Translations under genes and position numbers: made by a program
Shown: piece by piece, positions 36,683 through 48,919 of the stretch
How positions within the stretch are numbered: the first letter of the stretch is position 1
How the letters are laid out: each line of letters begins with the position of its first letter
The notes under the pieces: model-generated
The model's database searches: none
What the model was told of the DNA's origin: nothing
Seen by the model: only the letters and a program-made list of their open reading frames with translations
Assembly: GCA_963693285.1 (NCBI GenBank)
Contig: OY848922.1
Span: 6,870,923-6,934,922 of the forward strand
DNA: 64,000 nucleotides
Source: Xestospongia muta
Lineage: Eukaryota; Porifera; Demospongiae; Haplosclerida; Petrosiidae
Reading direction: 5' to 3'

Positions 36683-36841
36683 CTGTAGTTTTAAAATATC
36701 TAACAAATTAGGACACACATCTGGCTTCCTCTCCAGACAAGAAAGATAAATGTGATGTCGAAACAAAGTAAAATTTTTTTAGGAGTTAACAAGTAAGACC
36801 ATTCAAATAATGTAAAGATATCATGAACACATTCTAATTCA
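36683..36841 (-). pseudogene. Orphan exon, left copy (frame broken)
   Basis: Matches the right-arm exon at 55714-55873 but lacks one T in the TTTT of the ACATTTTATC stretch, so the frame shifts after the CFDIT part. Splice-like borders (CCTTTAG and ACAG-GTACAT) are kept. Confidence 0.4.
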
Positions 36842-37908
36842 CTAAAGGACAAAGATAAAGAAATTGTCAATAATTCATTTTAGTATGATATATTTTTATT
36901 ATGAGTATTAGTAATGTAGTAACGAGAATAAAAAATTTAATTTAAAATTAATTTTGATGCTTAAAAATCCATAATGAAACACTACCACCATTGTACAAAC
37001 AGACAATGCCGAGATAGGGAGGTAACCATTATGTCAAAATGTCTGCCAATAACATAGCTTTGAGGAGACATGACAATAATAGCTACACACGATTAGGAAG
37101 TTATAAGCATTAGTTGAACTCTGTCTCTCCATTGAAAGAGGTTTTCATGAAACAAGAACATCAAAGTTGGTGACATAGTAATCTGTCATAGTATGTTGCC
37201 ATATGTTGTCTAACTAGAGAACATCAAAAGCTCATGTATTGTACAAATTCTGTATGTAATCTCTCCAGGAATATCTAAATAAATGACAAATATGAGACCA
37301 CACATTGATTATAACATTACAGGAACTTTCTGTAACATTCAATGATATGAGAGATATTTTACTGACCTTTATATAAAGGGTTGTTGTAGAGTGGAAGTGT
37401 ACATTGTAGTCTCTACAGTAATCTGCCTCATCAAGTTGTCCACCTGGAACTAATGTACGTTAGCCTATAATTATAATAAAAACTAAGACAAAATGGAACC
37501 AGTATATGTGCCACTTTAAATCCATCAATATCTATGCCAAGAAACTGTTTCCGTTATAAATTACACTCAAAGATCTAATGGTCGGGTTACTTTAGAACTT
37601 TTAGAACTTCCAATCAAATAATTAAAGCCAATTAGTTTGTGGGAGGAGACTATGTCCATTTAAAAAATATAAATTAGAACTTCAAATCAAATAATTAAAG
37701 TCAATTAATTTTGTGTGGGAGGAGACATTGGCTGTGTTAATTTAAGAGTATCAGTAACATATTATCAGATCTCAATCTAGGGGGTTGGGTTTACAAGAGT
37801 AAGTTATCATATCCACACATTAACACACTCCCTGAGTTGCTAAGAACTAGGTCATTCTATTACAATGTACATTATAATACAGAACATACTATAAATTTTG
37901 ATTTGGAA

Positions 37909-38518
37909 CTACACTTTACCAAAAAGAGCCTCTGGCCCCTGATAACACTGACCTGATTCTTGTGCTAATTCCTTTATACAGATAGCTGGTAGATATTGTT
38001 CAGTAGATTGCTTAGTATAACGAGAACCTAGATAATGGATAGGACCAGCTAACAAAATTATACCAGCTGAATTCTCAAGATAATTATTACTGATTCTTAG
38101 GGAAAAAGTGACCCCACCCACTAAACGAGTACATTATGGCTGAAGGAAGATTATAATCATTGTATGCTGTTACTGTCACAGTGTAGTTACTGTGAGGAGT
38201 GATTACCTGTAATTGTATATGGTTATGATATTGAAAAAACGTAAATTTAGAAGATTGGATAACGATTTGGGACCAGATACTTTATCAATGAGCCTTTGCT
38301 CCTATAGTATAGAGAGTAAATATAAGAGAGGTTGTATTGTCATATGCAACTATACCTGAAGGGTAATATCTTAGTTGGTTGCAGACTACATTAGCATCTA
38401 CAGTGCTCCAGTCATTATCACATACTGTGATATGTAATAAGAACACCATCAACATTAATATTATCATTATTATCAAATCTTCTTGAGCTACATGTACTTT
38501 CATAGTACTAAATGTCAT
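37909..38518 (-). pseudogene. SRCR and FN3 fragments, left arm
   Basis: The minus strand shows ITVCDNDWSTVDANVVCNQL, then RYYPSG, the middle of an SRCR domain lacking its N-terminal part. An FN3-like end follows: VITPHSNYTVTVTAYNDYNL. Then a segment reads IILLAGPIHYLGSRYTKQST, continuing to QCYQGPEALFGKV. No signal peptide or complete domain is present. The F-repeat segment starts right at the truncated edge. Confidence 0.5.
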
Positions 38519-39331
38519 GAAGTATAATTTCCTTCACTAAAATAATACAACTTCTTATTGTACATTGTTAATTTACTATATATTTTAACACAATAGCATT
38601 GTCTAATTATATTGATTATGACAATATATTACTTTAAAAAATTTCATTTATATTTGAAATAAAAATAATAAAGAAAATAGTATTGTCTTAACAATCATTT
38701 TAATTATAGTTATATAGTTACCATTTCTGTTATAATGAACTATTAATGTTTATATACATCAAACAATAGATCACTTTACAATCACAAATAGTGTAGAGGT
38801 CACTTTTCACTTTCACTTTCAGCATACAATTGCTTATCACAACAGACACATAACACCAAATAACCTGTTAATATGATCACTGTCAATGATAATTGTGAAC
38901 ATGCATGATTAGTAACAGGTGTACAAACCACGAGATAAATAAATTGTGCATTTGATTTAGAAATGTCTTTATAAAGTTTCTTCACTAGTAAAGAAAAAAA
39001 GGTTGTATATATTAGATCTTATGTCAATGTTTATTACATTGTTTACAGAATTCTTGATATAGTAAAAGGATATTATAGTCTGCGTAGTATATGTGTAAGT
39101 TATAAAATTTTAATAGCAAACTTCACATCAAAATACTATTACTGTTAATGTAGTCTTGTTTACAGGTCACATTGTATAAAGTGATTGGTTGTTTTAATCA
39201 ATATATGGATATAATGGTTGTAAACTTACTAGTCATAAAAATCAACAACATATTGTTTACATTACTAATGTAAACATTATTGATTTTAATGTTAATGTAA
39301 TTACTTATTGTTTAAACTAATGATTTTGTAA
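38470..39331. repeat. F-repeat segment, left arm
   Basis: Aligns by eye with 4465-5303 of F repeat copy 1. It lies between the SRCR fragment and the truncated collagen-like copy and ends abruptly where exon 2 sequence of that copy starts (39332), so both junctions are rearrangement points. Confidence 0.7.
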
Positions 39332-40106
39332 GCATTCCAAGCTATTGATGATCAAAAAAATGATATAATACGTATGTGTAAATATTAGTAAAATATGTCA
39401 AATAATGTCTAATTTTCTATTCAATAGATTCTGAAAAGGCCATGGACGTTGATGGTATGGGTGTGATTAGCAATCTGGAAAAGAGAAAGAAAATGAAGAA
39501 ACTGTTAACAAGGAAGATATTCACATCAAACTCACACCTGGAAAGAATATTATACTTACAATCGATGGTCAAGGAAATGGTGGTGCTACTTACACAATTT
39601 GGGGCAAGATAACTTGTCCAAAAGGAGCTGAGCTTATTTATTGAGGTTGTGCTGGTGGTGGTTTTTATAATCAAAAAGGAAATGGAGCCAACTTTCTTTG
39701 TCTGCCAAAGGATCCTCAGTATTTAAGTACTACTGTTCCCACTTGGCAGTCTTACCTATATGGATCTGAGTACGAAACTAACAACAAGATATTCAGCAAA
39801 ACTACACAGAACTACAATGTTCCTTGTGCAGTTTGCTACGTTGCTAACAAATCTACCAAACTGGTTATACCAGCTAAAGTAACTTGTCCAAAGTCGTGGA
39901 CTAGAGAGTACTATGGATATTTGATGACATCCTATTATAACCACAATAGAAAGGCCCTCTATGAATGTGTCTATGGTTCTCCTGACGTTATACCTGGAAG
40001 TGCAAAAAATACAGACGGCGGTCTCTTCTATTTTGTAGAGGCTGTTTGTGGCCGTGGCCTTCCATGTGGTCCCTACATTGTTACATGTACAGTATGCACT
40101 AAATGA
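39332..40106 (+). pseudogene. Short-chain-collagen-like gene, 5'-truncated broken copy (left arm)
   Basis: Starts inside exon 2 (39332-39380) and continues into exon 3 (from about 39428) of the gene family at 42009-41058, in the opposite orientation. It lacks the signal-peptide exon. A one-base deletion in the GAAAAGAGAAAG region near 39478-39490 shifts the frame, and TGA at 39642-39644 replaces the CGA (Arg) of LIYRG. The 3' half is otherwise well preserved, ending CGPYIVTCTVCTK without the AKRAV found in the intact gene. Confidence 0.8.
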
Positions 40107-41057
40107 TCCAAAGTGAACTCAACCGAATTTGGATTGTCATTTTTTAGGCTTACATTTTGTTATTGATTTTTTTATTAATGACTAATTTAGGCCCTACATT
40201 TTGTTTTGCTAGTTTATTTATAGTTTAATTTTTACTGTCATTTTAATAACAATGGAAAATGATTGCAATGCATGTAGCAAACTTACATTATTTCCTCAGC
40301 ATTTCAACCATAACACTATATTAGGAGATGTTCCTCATGAAATGTATTATTTTCTTGCACTATATAATGAGATATTTCCTTAACATTACAACTGCCATTA
40401 AACTGATACACCAGTGAGTAATGATACAATTGATCTACCTCCTAACTCAAAATAATACTCAATCATGATGTTTTTTTAACTAGCTGCTTTGCTTAGTATA
40501 GTACAATATAATGTGACTAGTTAGGTTATCACAACAGCATAATAATCATTCTATTGTATTCAGTATTGCAGTAGTTGGCTGTATCAACATACACAAAGCA
40601 TAGCTACTATGATTGAAAAAGGAATATCAATTCGTAAAATGTTAAGTACAAAAATTTAGGAAACCATTAACGTTGTCATGATATGTGTGTGTGTGTTACT
40701 TTGTTGGTCCTTTGTTTAGTCATTCTGTTACAACAATAATAAAATAAACATAATGTTTGATTGAAAATTTTAGAATAAAGCAAAGAAAATGTACTTAACC
40801 TAGCTTTGTAGTAACCTAGCTTTGTAGTCATGGAGACCATAGAATGTATAGATATTGACAGTCAAGGTATTTCTTAATGAGAAGATCTGAAAATACAGAA
40901 GCACGTCTTTGACTATCAATATTTACATTATAAATCGTTTTTCCATAGTTATCACAATGACATTAAAAATCAATAAATCAATAACATAACTAGCTAAACA
41001 AAATTAATCCTAAAAAATACGACACTGTCCAAATTCAGTTTTTGAGTTCAAATTGGT
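40107..41057. other. Intergenic between broken and intact collagen-like copies (left)
   Basis: Both gene ends contribute related 3' flanks (AGGCTTA..TTTTGTT near 40148 and its inverse near 41000). A short (GT)n lies at about 40686-40697. No other gene is seen. The right-arm equivalent is 51495-52443. Confidence 0.5.
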
Positions 41058-42009
41058 TCATTTAGTGCATACTACACATGTAACAGCTCTCTTAGCAATA
41101 TAGGGACCACATGGAAGGCCATAGCCACAAACTGCCTCTACAAAATAGAAGAGAGCGCCGTCTGTATTTTTTGCACTTCCAGGTATAACGTCAGGAGAAC
41201 CAAAGACACATTCATAGACGGCATTCCTAATATGGTTATGATAGGATGTCATCAAATATCCATAGTACTCTCTCGTCCATGACTTAGGACAAGTTACTTT
41301 AGCTGGTATAACCAGTTTGGTGGATTTGTTAGCAACGTAACAAACTGCACAAGGAACATTGTAGTTCTGTGTAGGCTTGCTGAATATCTTGTTGTTAGTT
41401 TCGTACTCAGATCCATATAGGTAAGACTGCCAAGTGGGAACAGTAGTACTTAAATACTGAGGATCCTTTGGCAGACAAAGAAAGTTGGCTCCATTTCCTT
41501 TTTGATTATAAAAACCACCACCAGCATAGCCTCGATAAATAAGCTCAGCTCCTTTTGGACAAGTTATCTTGCCCCAAATTGTGTAAGTAACACCACCATT
41601 GCCTTGACCATCGATTGTAAGTATAATTTTGTTTCCAGGTGTGAGTTTGATGTGAATATCTTCCTTGTTAACAGTTTCATCATTTCTTTCTGTCTTATCC
41701 AGATTGCTAACCATACCCATACCATCAACGTCCATGGCATTTTCAGAATCTATTGTGATAGAAAAGAAAAATTGATATATTTTTTGACATAGCAATTTTA
41801 CTAATATTTACACGTACCTAATATCACATTTTTATGATCATCAATAGCTTGGAATGCACTGTCAATAGTTTCTGCAGTTTCTAAAAAAATGAAAAAAAGT
41901 AGATAATTATGACCAATAACAATAATATATATATATATATACCAGATAGAGTGCTAAAAGTCATGTCCACAAGAACTATAAAAAATGAAAGAAACAAGAC
42001 AGCCTTCAT
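41058..42009 (-). CDS. Secreted short-chain-collagen-like (spongin-type) C-terminal domain protein, left copy
   Basis: Three exons, 42009-41943, 41880-41818 and 41749-41058, with GT..AG introns and matching phases, give 273 residues. Exon 1 is a signal peptide (MKAVLFLSFFIVLVDMTFST). Exon 2 is a short acidic linker. Exon 3 holds the domain seen at the C-terminus of sponge short-chain collagens (spongin, C4-like): GGVTYTIWGKITCPKGAELI, YAGGGFYN, GANFLCLPKDPQY, NVPCAVCYV, IPAKVTCPKSWTREYYGYLM, NTDGALFYFVEAVC and CVVCTK. Eight or more cysteines are conserved. No Gly-X-Y repeats are present, so this is the globular domain alone. It is probably an extracellular matrix or soluble protein. A TATA box lies at 42091-42102. 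Confidence 0.85.
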
Positions 42010-42090
42010 TTTATTGCTGGAAATCAGTAGCTCCTTCAACAGCAAAATCACTGGAGATGAAATGAAATAGTTCATGAGATGAAATAGCTC

Positions 42091-42102
42091 TTTTTATAAA
42101 GT
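42091..42102 (-). promoter_or_regulatory. TATA box of the left collagen-like gene
   Basis: CTTTATAAAAAG on the minus strand, about 85 bases before the ATG; the same element is kept in the right arm. Confidence 0.6.
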
Positions 42103-42109
42103 ACCAACT

Positions 42110-43640
42110 GTGATTATGACTAATATGACATCATCATAGCACATAAATGTTTTCTCAAAATTTGGAATTTGTTATTATATAACTTTGCAAACTATTATAT
42201 TTAATAATACTTGTCTAGTAGAAACACATGTCTAATAAAAACATCAATGTAGTAATAGATATGGAGATGACTGAATAGTGGAAGCATGTTGTACAACATG
42301 ATCAATGCATATAATGCAAATTAATAATATTGAATACTATATAGTGTTACGGTAGTACAGCCCAGCAGTGCCAGATCTATGTAGTTATTGTATGTAATAG
42401 ATATTCACTTAACTAAATCACATTTTAACATTCTGGTGTGCGTTTCAAGAGTTTACCATCTTATAATTTTAGTTTGGTGGTAAAAGATAGAGTACTGTTA
42501 TGATAGGTAACTGGTCAATGTTGTGGTACAGTGGGTTCTTCTTTGATGATGTTATTATTACTTTAGTATCAATATTTGATGATGTATCAAAGTCACAATG
42601 GAGTACTTGTCCTCAGTAATGAGTTACCCTCAATTCATGCATGGTATCCTAATATAGAAATAATGTATCATATACAAATACATATTAATTTATATGGAGT
42701 TTTCATTCTTTTACTACAGGTACACCACTCTATGAGGACATCTATTGATTTGTCCTACCAATGAAGTCTCCTTTTGTACTGACTACATCAGTCTAACTTT
42801 TTATAGTAATAATTGTAACTTAAATAGAATCTAGTCTATATAGCTAGACCCTTCTCTTTGTTTCTCACAAATCAGAGGCTGGTCTATTTTGATAGATGCA
42901 ACTGACAAACAGTAAACATGTTAGAGAAGCCTTAGGCTACAATTGTAATGTTAGGCTACAGTTGTAATATGTCAGGTGTTATTTGACTTCTTTTACTAGG
43001 ATAAAAGGACAAAGATAGACTAATTGACTAGAACATAACAATTCAAGTACAACATAATTTGAATAATCAGAGTCTATTTTCTTAATGGCTGTAGTTACTA
43101 CATATACTATAGACATATAATATAGTACTAAAGATTCTGCATATTATAATTTAAGGTACTGTTTCAAAACTTGTACATTTTGGTAGCACATCAATTGTTT
43201 AAAATGCAAACACAAAATTCACGAAAATTCTAACATCCTAAAGTAAGATATAAAAGTTCTATGACAATTAATTGCACAACTGTCAATTAATAATGATAGC
43301 AATATTACCTGTATAAATGTCTTATTACATTGCAATGTAAATGATATGGATTAAATCAACCTTTCCATTTTTCATTGATTATATAGTATACAAATAAATG
43401 AAAACGTTTCTATTGGAGCAATCTAATTGGTCAATGACATCATAATTGTTATGTTCTATGACAAGATACATTAGTTGGACATCCAAAGGTAGGAGGAGTT
43501 GAATAAACAATATATTAGTTCAACACCACATCAGTCATTTTAGTAACAGAGCTCTCTACTCCTCATTCATTCAACCAATTTTGGAAAACCCCAACAACCT
43601 GAGATGTGCTTCAGTAATTCTTGGAAATCTCTCAGAAATA
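42110..43640. other. Intergenic in left arm, nothing recognised
   Basis: AT-rich sequence upstream of the collagen-like gene, fully mirrored at 48920-50460. A 62-codon frame near 42576 is mirrored too but has no splice or family support. Confidence 0.45.
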
Positions 43641-43814
43641 ATTTTGCAAAATCTTCTCATTAACATATCATGAGTATTTACTTTATTTGCTGATTACTCC
43701 ATACTAACAGTCTCCCTGACTGTCAATATTTACACATGTTAGTATTGAGTAATCAGCAAATAAAGTAAATGCTAAATCTTCTCATTATTTGAAAATGAGA
43801 AGATTTTGCAAAAT
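43641..43814. repeat. Fold-back element, left arm
   Basis: The outer ends ATTTTGCAAAATCTTCTCAT and their inverse enclose a second pair, TTTACTTTATTTGCTGATTA and its inverse, around a loop of about 25-40 bases. Nearly the whole 174 bases can fold into one long hairpin. Structure suggests a small fold-back/MITE-like element. Confidence 0.75.
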
Positions 43815-44683
43815 ATATTGGTGATCCATCACTGTATAAAGTAGTTTGTTCCCTATACTTATTATAATACTATGGGGAAAGGTCATGAGTAGATTATTTT
43901 TAAATATGATCAACCATAATAATTTTACTATGTGTACTGCAGTACAATAATAAAGTTGACTAGCAGTATAGACAGTTAACTAATATTATTATAATGTTAA
44001 CTGTTTTGATAACATTATGGATCTATACTGTCTAACATTGTGTGGATCATTTCTGAAAACCTGTCACTCCAATATTAAACTTTAAAGTTAATGAGATTAG
44101 TTGGTTTCTTTATCTTTTACATTTTAAGATTCAGTGTTGAAAATGTGACAAAAACAAATTACACAAACATCTCAGTTGACTATTCTCACTCAAGCTCAAG
44201 TTTTCCTCAATTAAATAGTAATTTAGCTCAAAATGAATTCTATTTTCATAATCAATAACTATTTGGTATTAAATTGTCCTCCACATTATCTAATATTGGT
44301 CTGGTGTTACAATTACGTTGAAATGACTTGACACAGTTAATTACCAAGCATAATCCTAGTCATAGCTAACTATTTTTAAATGTTTTTTGTAAACATGTAT
44401 GCAAATCAAATAGTCATGAATTGAATAAACTTTTTTTTCCGCAATGAAATAGTGGTATTATTAACACAACATGATATTATGCGTACAGATAATATATATG
44501 TAAATGTTTAAAATAATAATAATGAATGACCATCTTAAATGTCAAGTCTACATAATGGGGTTACAGGAAGAACAATCAATATACATTGTACATACTAATG
44601 TCCTGCTATTCTAGATTCAGAGCTGACAACGACTATTGGTGACAGACGTATCCTAACAGATTGCCCACAAACAGATCAATGGC
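43815..44683. other. Intergenic in left arm, nothing recognised
   Basis: No gene. Short inverted matches around 43960-44035 (TATAGACAGTTAAC, GTTAACTG) are too brief to classify. The mirror is 47880-48755. Confidence 0.4.
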
Positions 44684-45613
44684 CTCTAATACACCGGATA
44701 GAGGAATGTAGAGAGAATGAAAGATAGCAATGGGTGTATGAGATAGTTTGAGAGTATGGTTGGTTTCTTTTTGTAGCAATTAAAGATGCAAGACGTTTCA
44801 TAGAAGGTGCTTGCTTCACAGCTCAGTCCCCTGGTGGATGACATTACCAGTGGAGTGAAGGTACCATGTTCCACCACTCTAACACGTGGACCATATTCTC
44901 TCTTCTTTTCCCGTTCATATTTTCTATAAACAGTGGCAATGGATTCAGAGGAGTTCAAAGAGGCAAAGGGGTTAAAAATCCTAACATCAAAGAAAGCTCT
45001 CTTATTTCTTGAACCCCAAAAGCCATCTGCTGCTATATCTAAACGAGCACCATCTTTGCAAACTGATGACGTTGGTAAGCTCTCTCCTGAGAGAGGTTTT
45101 AAAACTGATTCAGTGCATACTAAATCAGCTGTTATATCTCTAATCTCATTGTGTCTCAAGGAGATAAACCCCCCTTGCACATGAGAAGGCATGATCAACA
45201 GTGAATGAGTTGCCACAAATGCATTCGGAGGGTATATGTTTTGGCTTCCACCCATATCTCAAGGAGAGGGCATCATGGAAAGCTGCTTTGTGTAGGGAGA
45301 ATCCATGTTCATGCACTGGAAGTGATGATAGCCAGATGGATGCCCACTTTTCTTTAGCTAATTCTATCGAGAGGTGTAGATCTTTTGGAAGGGACTCACA
45401 TATGATGGCTGAAAGTGACTTTCTCTCTTTTCAATTTTATGACTTTCGATCGGGCGCTGATTTGCTCACACAGAACCTCAGTAGTGTAAGCCATTTCTTG
45501 TTTAATAATTAGAGACACTAAGTGGGAAGTTATTAAGACAAATGATTCAAATTCACATGAAAGCTCAGATGGAATATTAATTCCGAGACCACCATGTCTA
45601 ACAGAGAGGGAGA
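44684..45613 (-). pseudogene. Retroelement-derived fragment, left arm
   Basis: The minus strand shows RHGGLGI, then GASIWLSSLP, FSLHKAAFHDALSLRYGWKP, C-x-C-G, VDHAFSC, a frameshift at a run of six C (plus strand, about 45169-45174), then RHNEIRDITADLVC, DGARLDIAADGFWGSRNKRA, FFDVRIFNPFA, and VEHGTFTPLVMSS. From memory, this block follows the reverse transcriptase in retroelement ORFs widespread in marine invertebrates. No reverse transcriptase or ends are present. Compared with the right copy it is 5 bases shorter near 45420-45440, an extra frameshift. Confidence 0.65.
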
Positions 45614-46009
45614 TAAATTGAATAAACTAGACAGTTGAAAATTACTATAAATACTAACTCCATATATTTGGAGAATTTAAAGAATTGGTGTTACTTACTA
45701 CTTACTATGCAGAACATATTATATATTTGTCTCAAATGTTGCTGTGTCAATGACTTCTGGATTTCCTTCTAAGAAATCATTTCAATATCAAACTTAATGA
45801 GCTGATCATGTCATAGCTATTAGTATTATGACAGTGTTATAGAATACATAGACTTTCTCCATGCATGTTGTGTTGTCATTGTTGTGCTTCTAAGAAGTCG
45901 TGATCATTTGTTGCAATACATGATATGAGCAATTCCATAGCAAGCAATAATCAGTGTATTTTATTATAATCAATATCTAGAGTTTCTTCATGTGTGATCA
46001 ATGATTATT

Positions 46010-46147
46010 TTATGCAATGTTCTATTTACTGTGTTATTGTAGTTATAGTAAGTGTAAAGTTATTTTTTCTATTATAGTAAACAGTTAATGTTTACGTATA
46101 TATAGTAACAGATTACTTGATGATCATAAATAGAGTATGTTGCTTTA
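46010..46147. repeat. F-repeat segment at the palindrome centre, left side
   Basis: Matches 13109-13265 and 5650-5790 (TGCAATGTTCTATTTACTGT, CAGTTAATGTTTAC, AACAGATTACTTGATGATCA). It continues without break into the spacer, whereas the right arm copy (46556-46700) starts within it. Confidence 0.65.
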
Positions 46148-46555
46148 CCGTACATGTGACTGCTTATTACAACAGACATTGATGACACAAAGAAGCTTCT
46201 AAGATGATTACAGTCAATAAAGATATACAATGTATGTAAATGACAGGCCATTTACATAATATGTAGTTTAATGTAGATATAAAGTTTCTCACTAGAAGAT
46301 CCTTATGGCAGAGTCTAGTATATAGCTTAAGTGGGCATTATCTCATTTAAACTAAATAATAGAAACTGACTTAAATGAGATAGTCTCTCTTATCTTTAAG
46401 AGACCAACCTGTATACTATGAGGAATTCTACTAGACAACTGCTGAGTTTTGTGAGTAGATACAATGTTAATTAGTTAGGAGTATTCTTATATCAATTGAC
46501 AGTTATCTCATTCAATTAGTTGGACAGCCAAAAGTAGGAGGAGTTAGGGTAACCC
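46148..46555. other. Spacer between the inverted arms
   Basis: About 408 bases present once in this structure. Positions 46150-46505 match the F-repeat tail at 13300-13690. Positions 46517-46546 repeat, exactly and in the opposite orientation, 30 bases of the right arm near 49060-49090. The right border carries the 15-base sequence TTAGGGTAACCCTAA (46544-46558). No gene is present. Confidence 0.75.
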
Positions 46556-46941
46556 TAAAGCAACATACTCTATTTATGATCATCAAGTAATCTGTTACTA
46601 TGTATACGTAAACATTAAATGTTTACTATAATAGAAAAAATAACTTTATTATTAATACACTTACTATAGCTACAATAACACAGTAAATAGAACATTGCAT
46701 AAAATAATCATTGATCACACATGAAGAAACTCTAGATATTGATTATAATAAAATACACTGATTATTGCTTGCTATGGAATTGCTCATATCATGTATTGCA
46801 ACAAATGATCATGACTTCTTAGAAGCACAACAACGACAACACAACATGCATGGAGAAAGTGTATGTATTCTATAACACTGTCATAATACTAATAACTATT
46901 AGTATTTATAGTAATTTTCAACTGTCTAGTTTATTCAATTT

Positions 46942-47880
46942 ATCTTCCTCCCTGTTAGACATGGTGGTCTCGGGATTAATATTCCATCTGAGCTTTCATG
47001 TGAATTTGAATCATTTGTCTTAATAACTTCCCCCTTAGTGTCTCTAATTATTAAACAAGAAATGGCTTACAATGCTGAGGTTCTGTGTGAGCAAATCAGT
47101 GCCCGATCGAAAGTCATAAAAATGAAAAGAAAGAAATCAAAGTCACTTTCAGCCATCATATGTGAGTCCCTTCCAAAAGATCTACACCTCTCGATAGAAT
47201 TAGCTAAAGAAAAGGGGGCATCCATCTGGCTATCATCACTTCCAGTGCAAGAACATGGATTCTCCCTACACAAAGCAGCTTTCCATGATGCCCTCTCCTT
47301 GAGATATGGGTGGAAGCCAACAAATATGCCCTCCAAATGCATTTGTGGCAACTCATTCACTGTTGATCATGCCTTCTCATGTGCAAGGGGGGTTTCCCTC
47401 CTTGAGACACAATGAGATTAGAGATATAACAGCTGATTTAGTATGCACTGAATCAGTTTTAAAACCTCTCACAGGAGAGAGCTTACCAACATCATCAGTT
47501 TGCACAGATGGTGCTCGTTTAGATATAGCAGCAGATGGCTTTTGGGGTTCAAGAAATAAGAGAGCTTTCTTTGATGTTAGGATTTTTAACCCCTTTGCCT
47601 CTTTGAACTCCTCTGAATCCATTGCCACTGTTTATAGAAAATATGAACGGGAAAAGAAGAGAGAATATGGTCCACGTGTTAGAGTGGTGGAACATGGTAC
47701 CTTCACTCCACTGGTAATGTCATCCACCGGGGGACTGAGCTGTGAAGCAAGCACCTTCTATGAAACGTCTTGCATCTTTAATTGCTACAAAAAGAAACCA
47801 ACCATACTCTCAAACTATCTCATACATCCATTGCTATCTTTCATTCTCTCTACTTCATTTCTCTATCCAGTGTATTAGAG
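46942..47880 (+). pseudogene. Retroelement-derived fragment, right arm
   Basis: Mirror of 44684-45613. The first frame is open from about 46942 (FLPVRHGGLGI) to 47415. The frame changes at the GGGGGG run (about 47389-47394) to the one ending at 47878. A later shift near 47770 is suggested because the usual ending (NQPYSQT, LSFSLL, IQCIRG) is in yet another frame. It is dead in both arms; the shared G-run frameshift predates the duplication. Confidence 0.65.
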
Positions 47881-48755
47881 GCCATTGATCTGTTTGTGGG
47901 CAATCTGTTAGGATACGTCTGTCACCAATAGTCGTTGTCAGCTCTGAATCTAGAATAGCAGGACATTAGTATGTACAATGTATATTGATTGTTCTTCCTG
48001 TAACCCCATTATGTAGACTTGACATTTAAGATGGTCATTCATTATTATTATTTTAAACATTTACATATATATTATCTGTACCCATAATATCATGTTGTGT
48101 TAATAATACCACTATTTCATTGCGGAAAAAAAAGTTTATTCAATTCATGACTATTTGATTTGCATACATGCTTACAAAAACATTTAAAAATAGTTAGCTA
48201 TGACTAGGATTATGCTTGGTAATTAACTGTGTCAAGTCATTTCAACATAATTGTAACACCAGACCAATATTAGATAATGTGGAGAATTTAAAACCAAATA
48301 GTTATTGATTATGAAAATAGAATTCATTTTGAGCTAAATTACTACTTAATTGAGGAAAACTTGTGCTTGAGTGAGAATAGTCAACTGAGATATTTGTGTA
48401 ATTTGTTTTTGTCATATTTTCAACATTGAATCTTAAAATGTAAAAGATAAAGAAACCAACTAATCTCATTAACTTTAAAGTTTAATATTGGAGTGACAGG
48501 ATTTCAGAAATGATCCACACAATGTTAGACAGTATAGGCGCATAATGTTATCAAAACAGTTAACATTATAATAATATTAGTTAACTGTCTATACTGCTAG
48601 TCAACTTTATTATTGTACTGCAGTACACATAGTAAAATTATTATGGTTGATCATATTTAAAAATAATCTACTCGTGACCTTTCTCCATAGTATTATAATA
48701 AGTATAGGAAACAAACTACTTTATACAGTGGTGGATCACAAACATATTTTGCAAA

Positions 48756-48919
48756 ATCTTCTCATTTTCAAATAATGAGAAGATTTAGCATTTACTTTAT
48801 TTGCTGATTACTCAATACTAACATGTGTAAATATTGACAGTCAGGGAGACTGTTAGTATGGAGTAATTAGCAAATAAAGTAAATACTCATGATATGTTAA
48901 TGAGAAGATTTTGCAAAAT
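48756..48919. repeat. Fold-back element, right arm
   Basis: Mirror of 43641-43814 with small changes in the loop. Confidence 0.75.

Larger units (their letters stand above)
24957..46147. repeat. Left arm of a giant inverted duplication
   Basis: This segment is the reverse complement of 46556-64000 over its whole visible length, with small substitutions and indels. Paired positions sum to about 92,552-92,568 in the inner part (for example 41058 with 51494, 38800 with 53752) and to 88,957 in the outer part (25308 with 63649, 24957 with 64000). The 3.6 kb step equals one extra tandem unit in this arm. About 146 bases at 45655-45800 have no partner in the right arm. The outer end is undetermined because the window stops. 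Confidence 0.9.

Noticed and set aside
38800..38985. Frame MKKLYKDISKSN, also at 53567 and related to 4717-4959
   Set aside because: Lies in the F repeat; the repeat copies differ by frameshifts and show no coding constraint, so the match reflects repeat homology.
45201..45512. Plus-strand frame MNELPQMHSEG (and its mirror 47360-47067)
   Set aside because: Antisense of the retroelement fragment; the real similarity is on the opposite strand.
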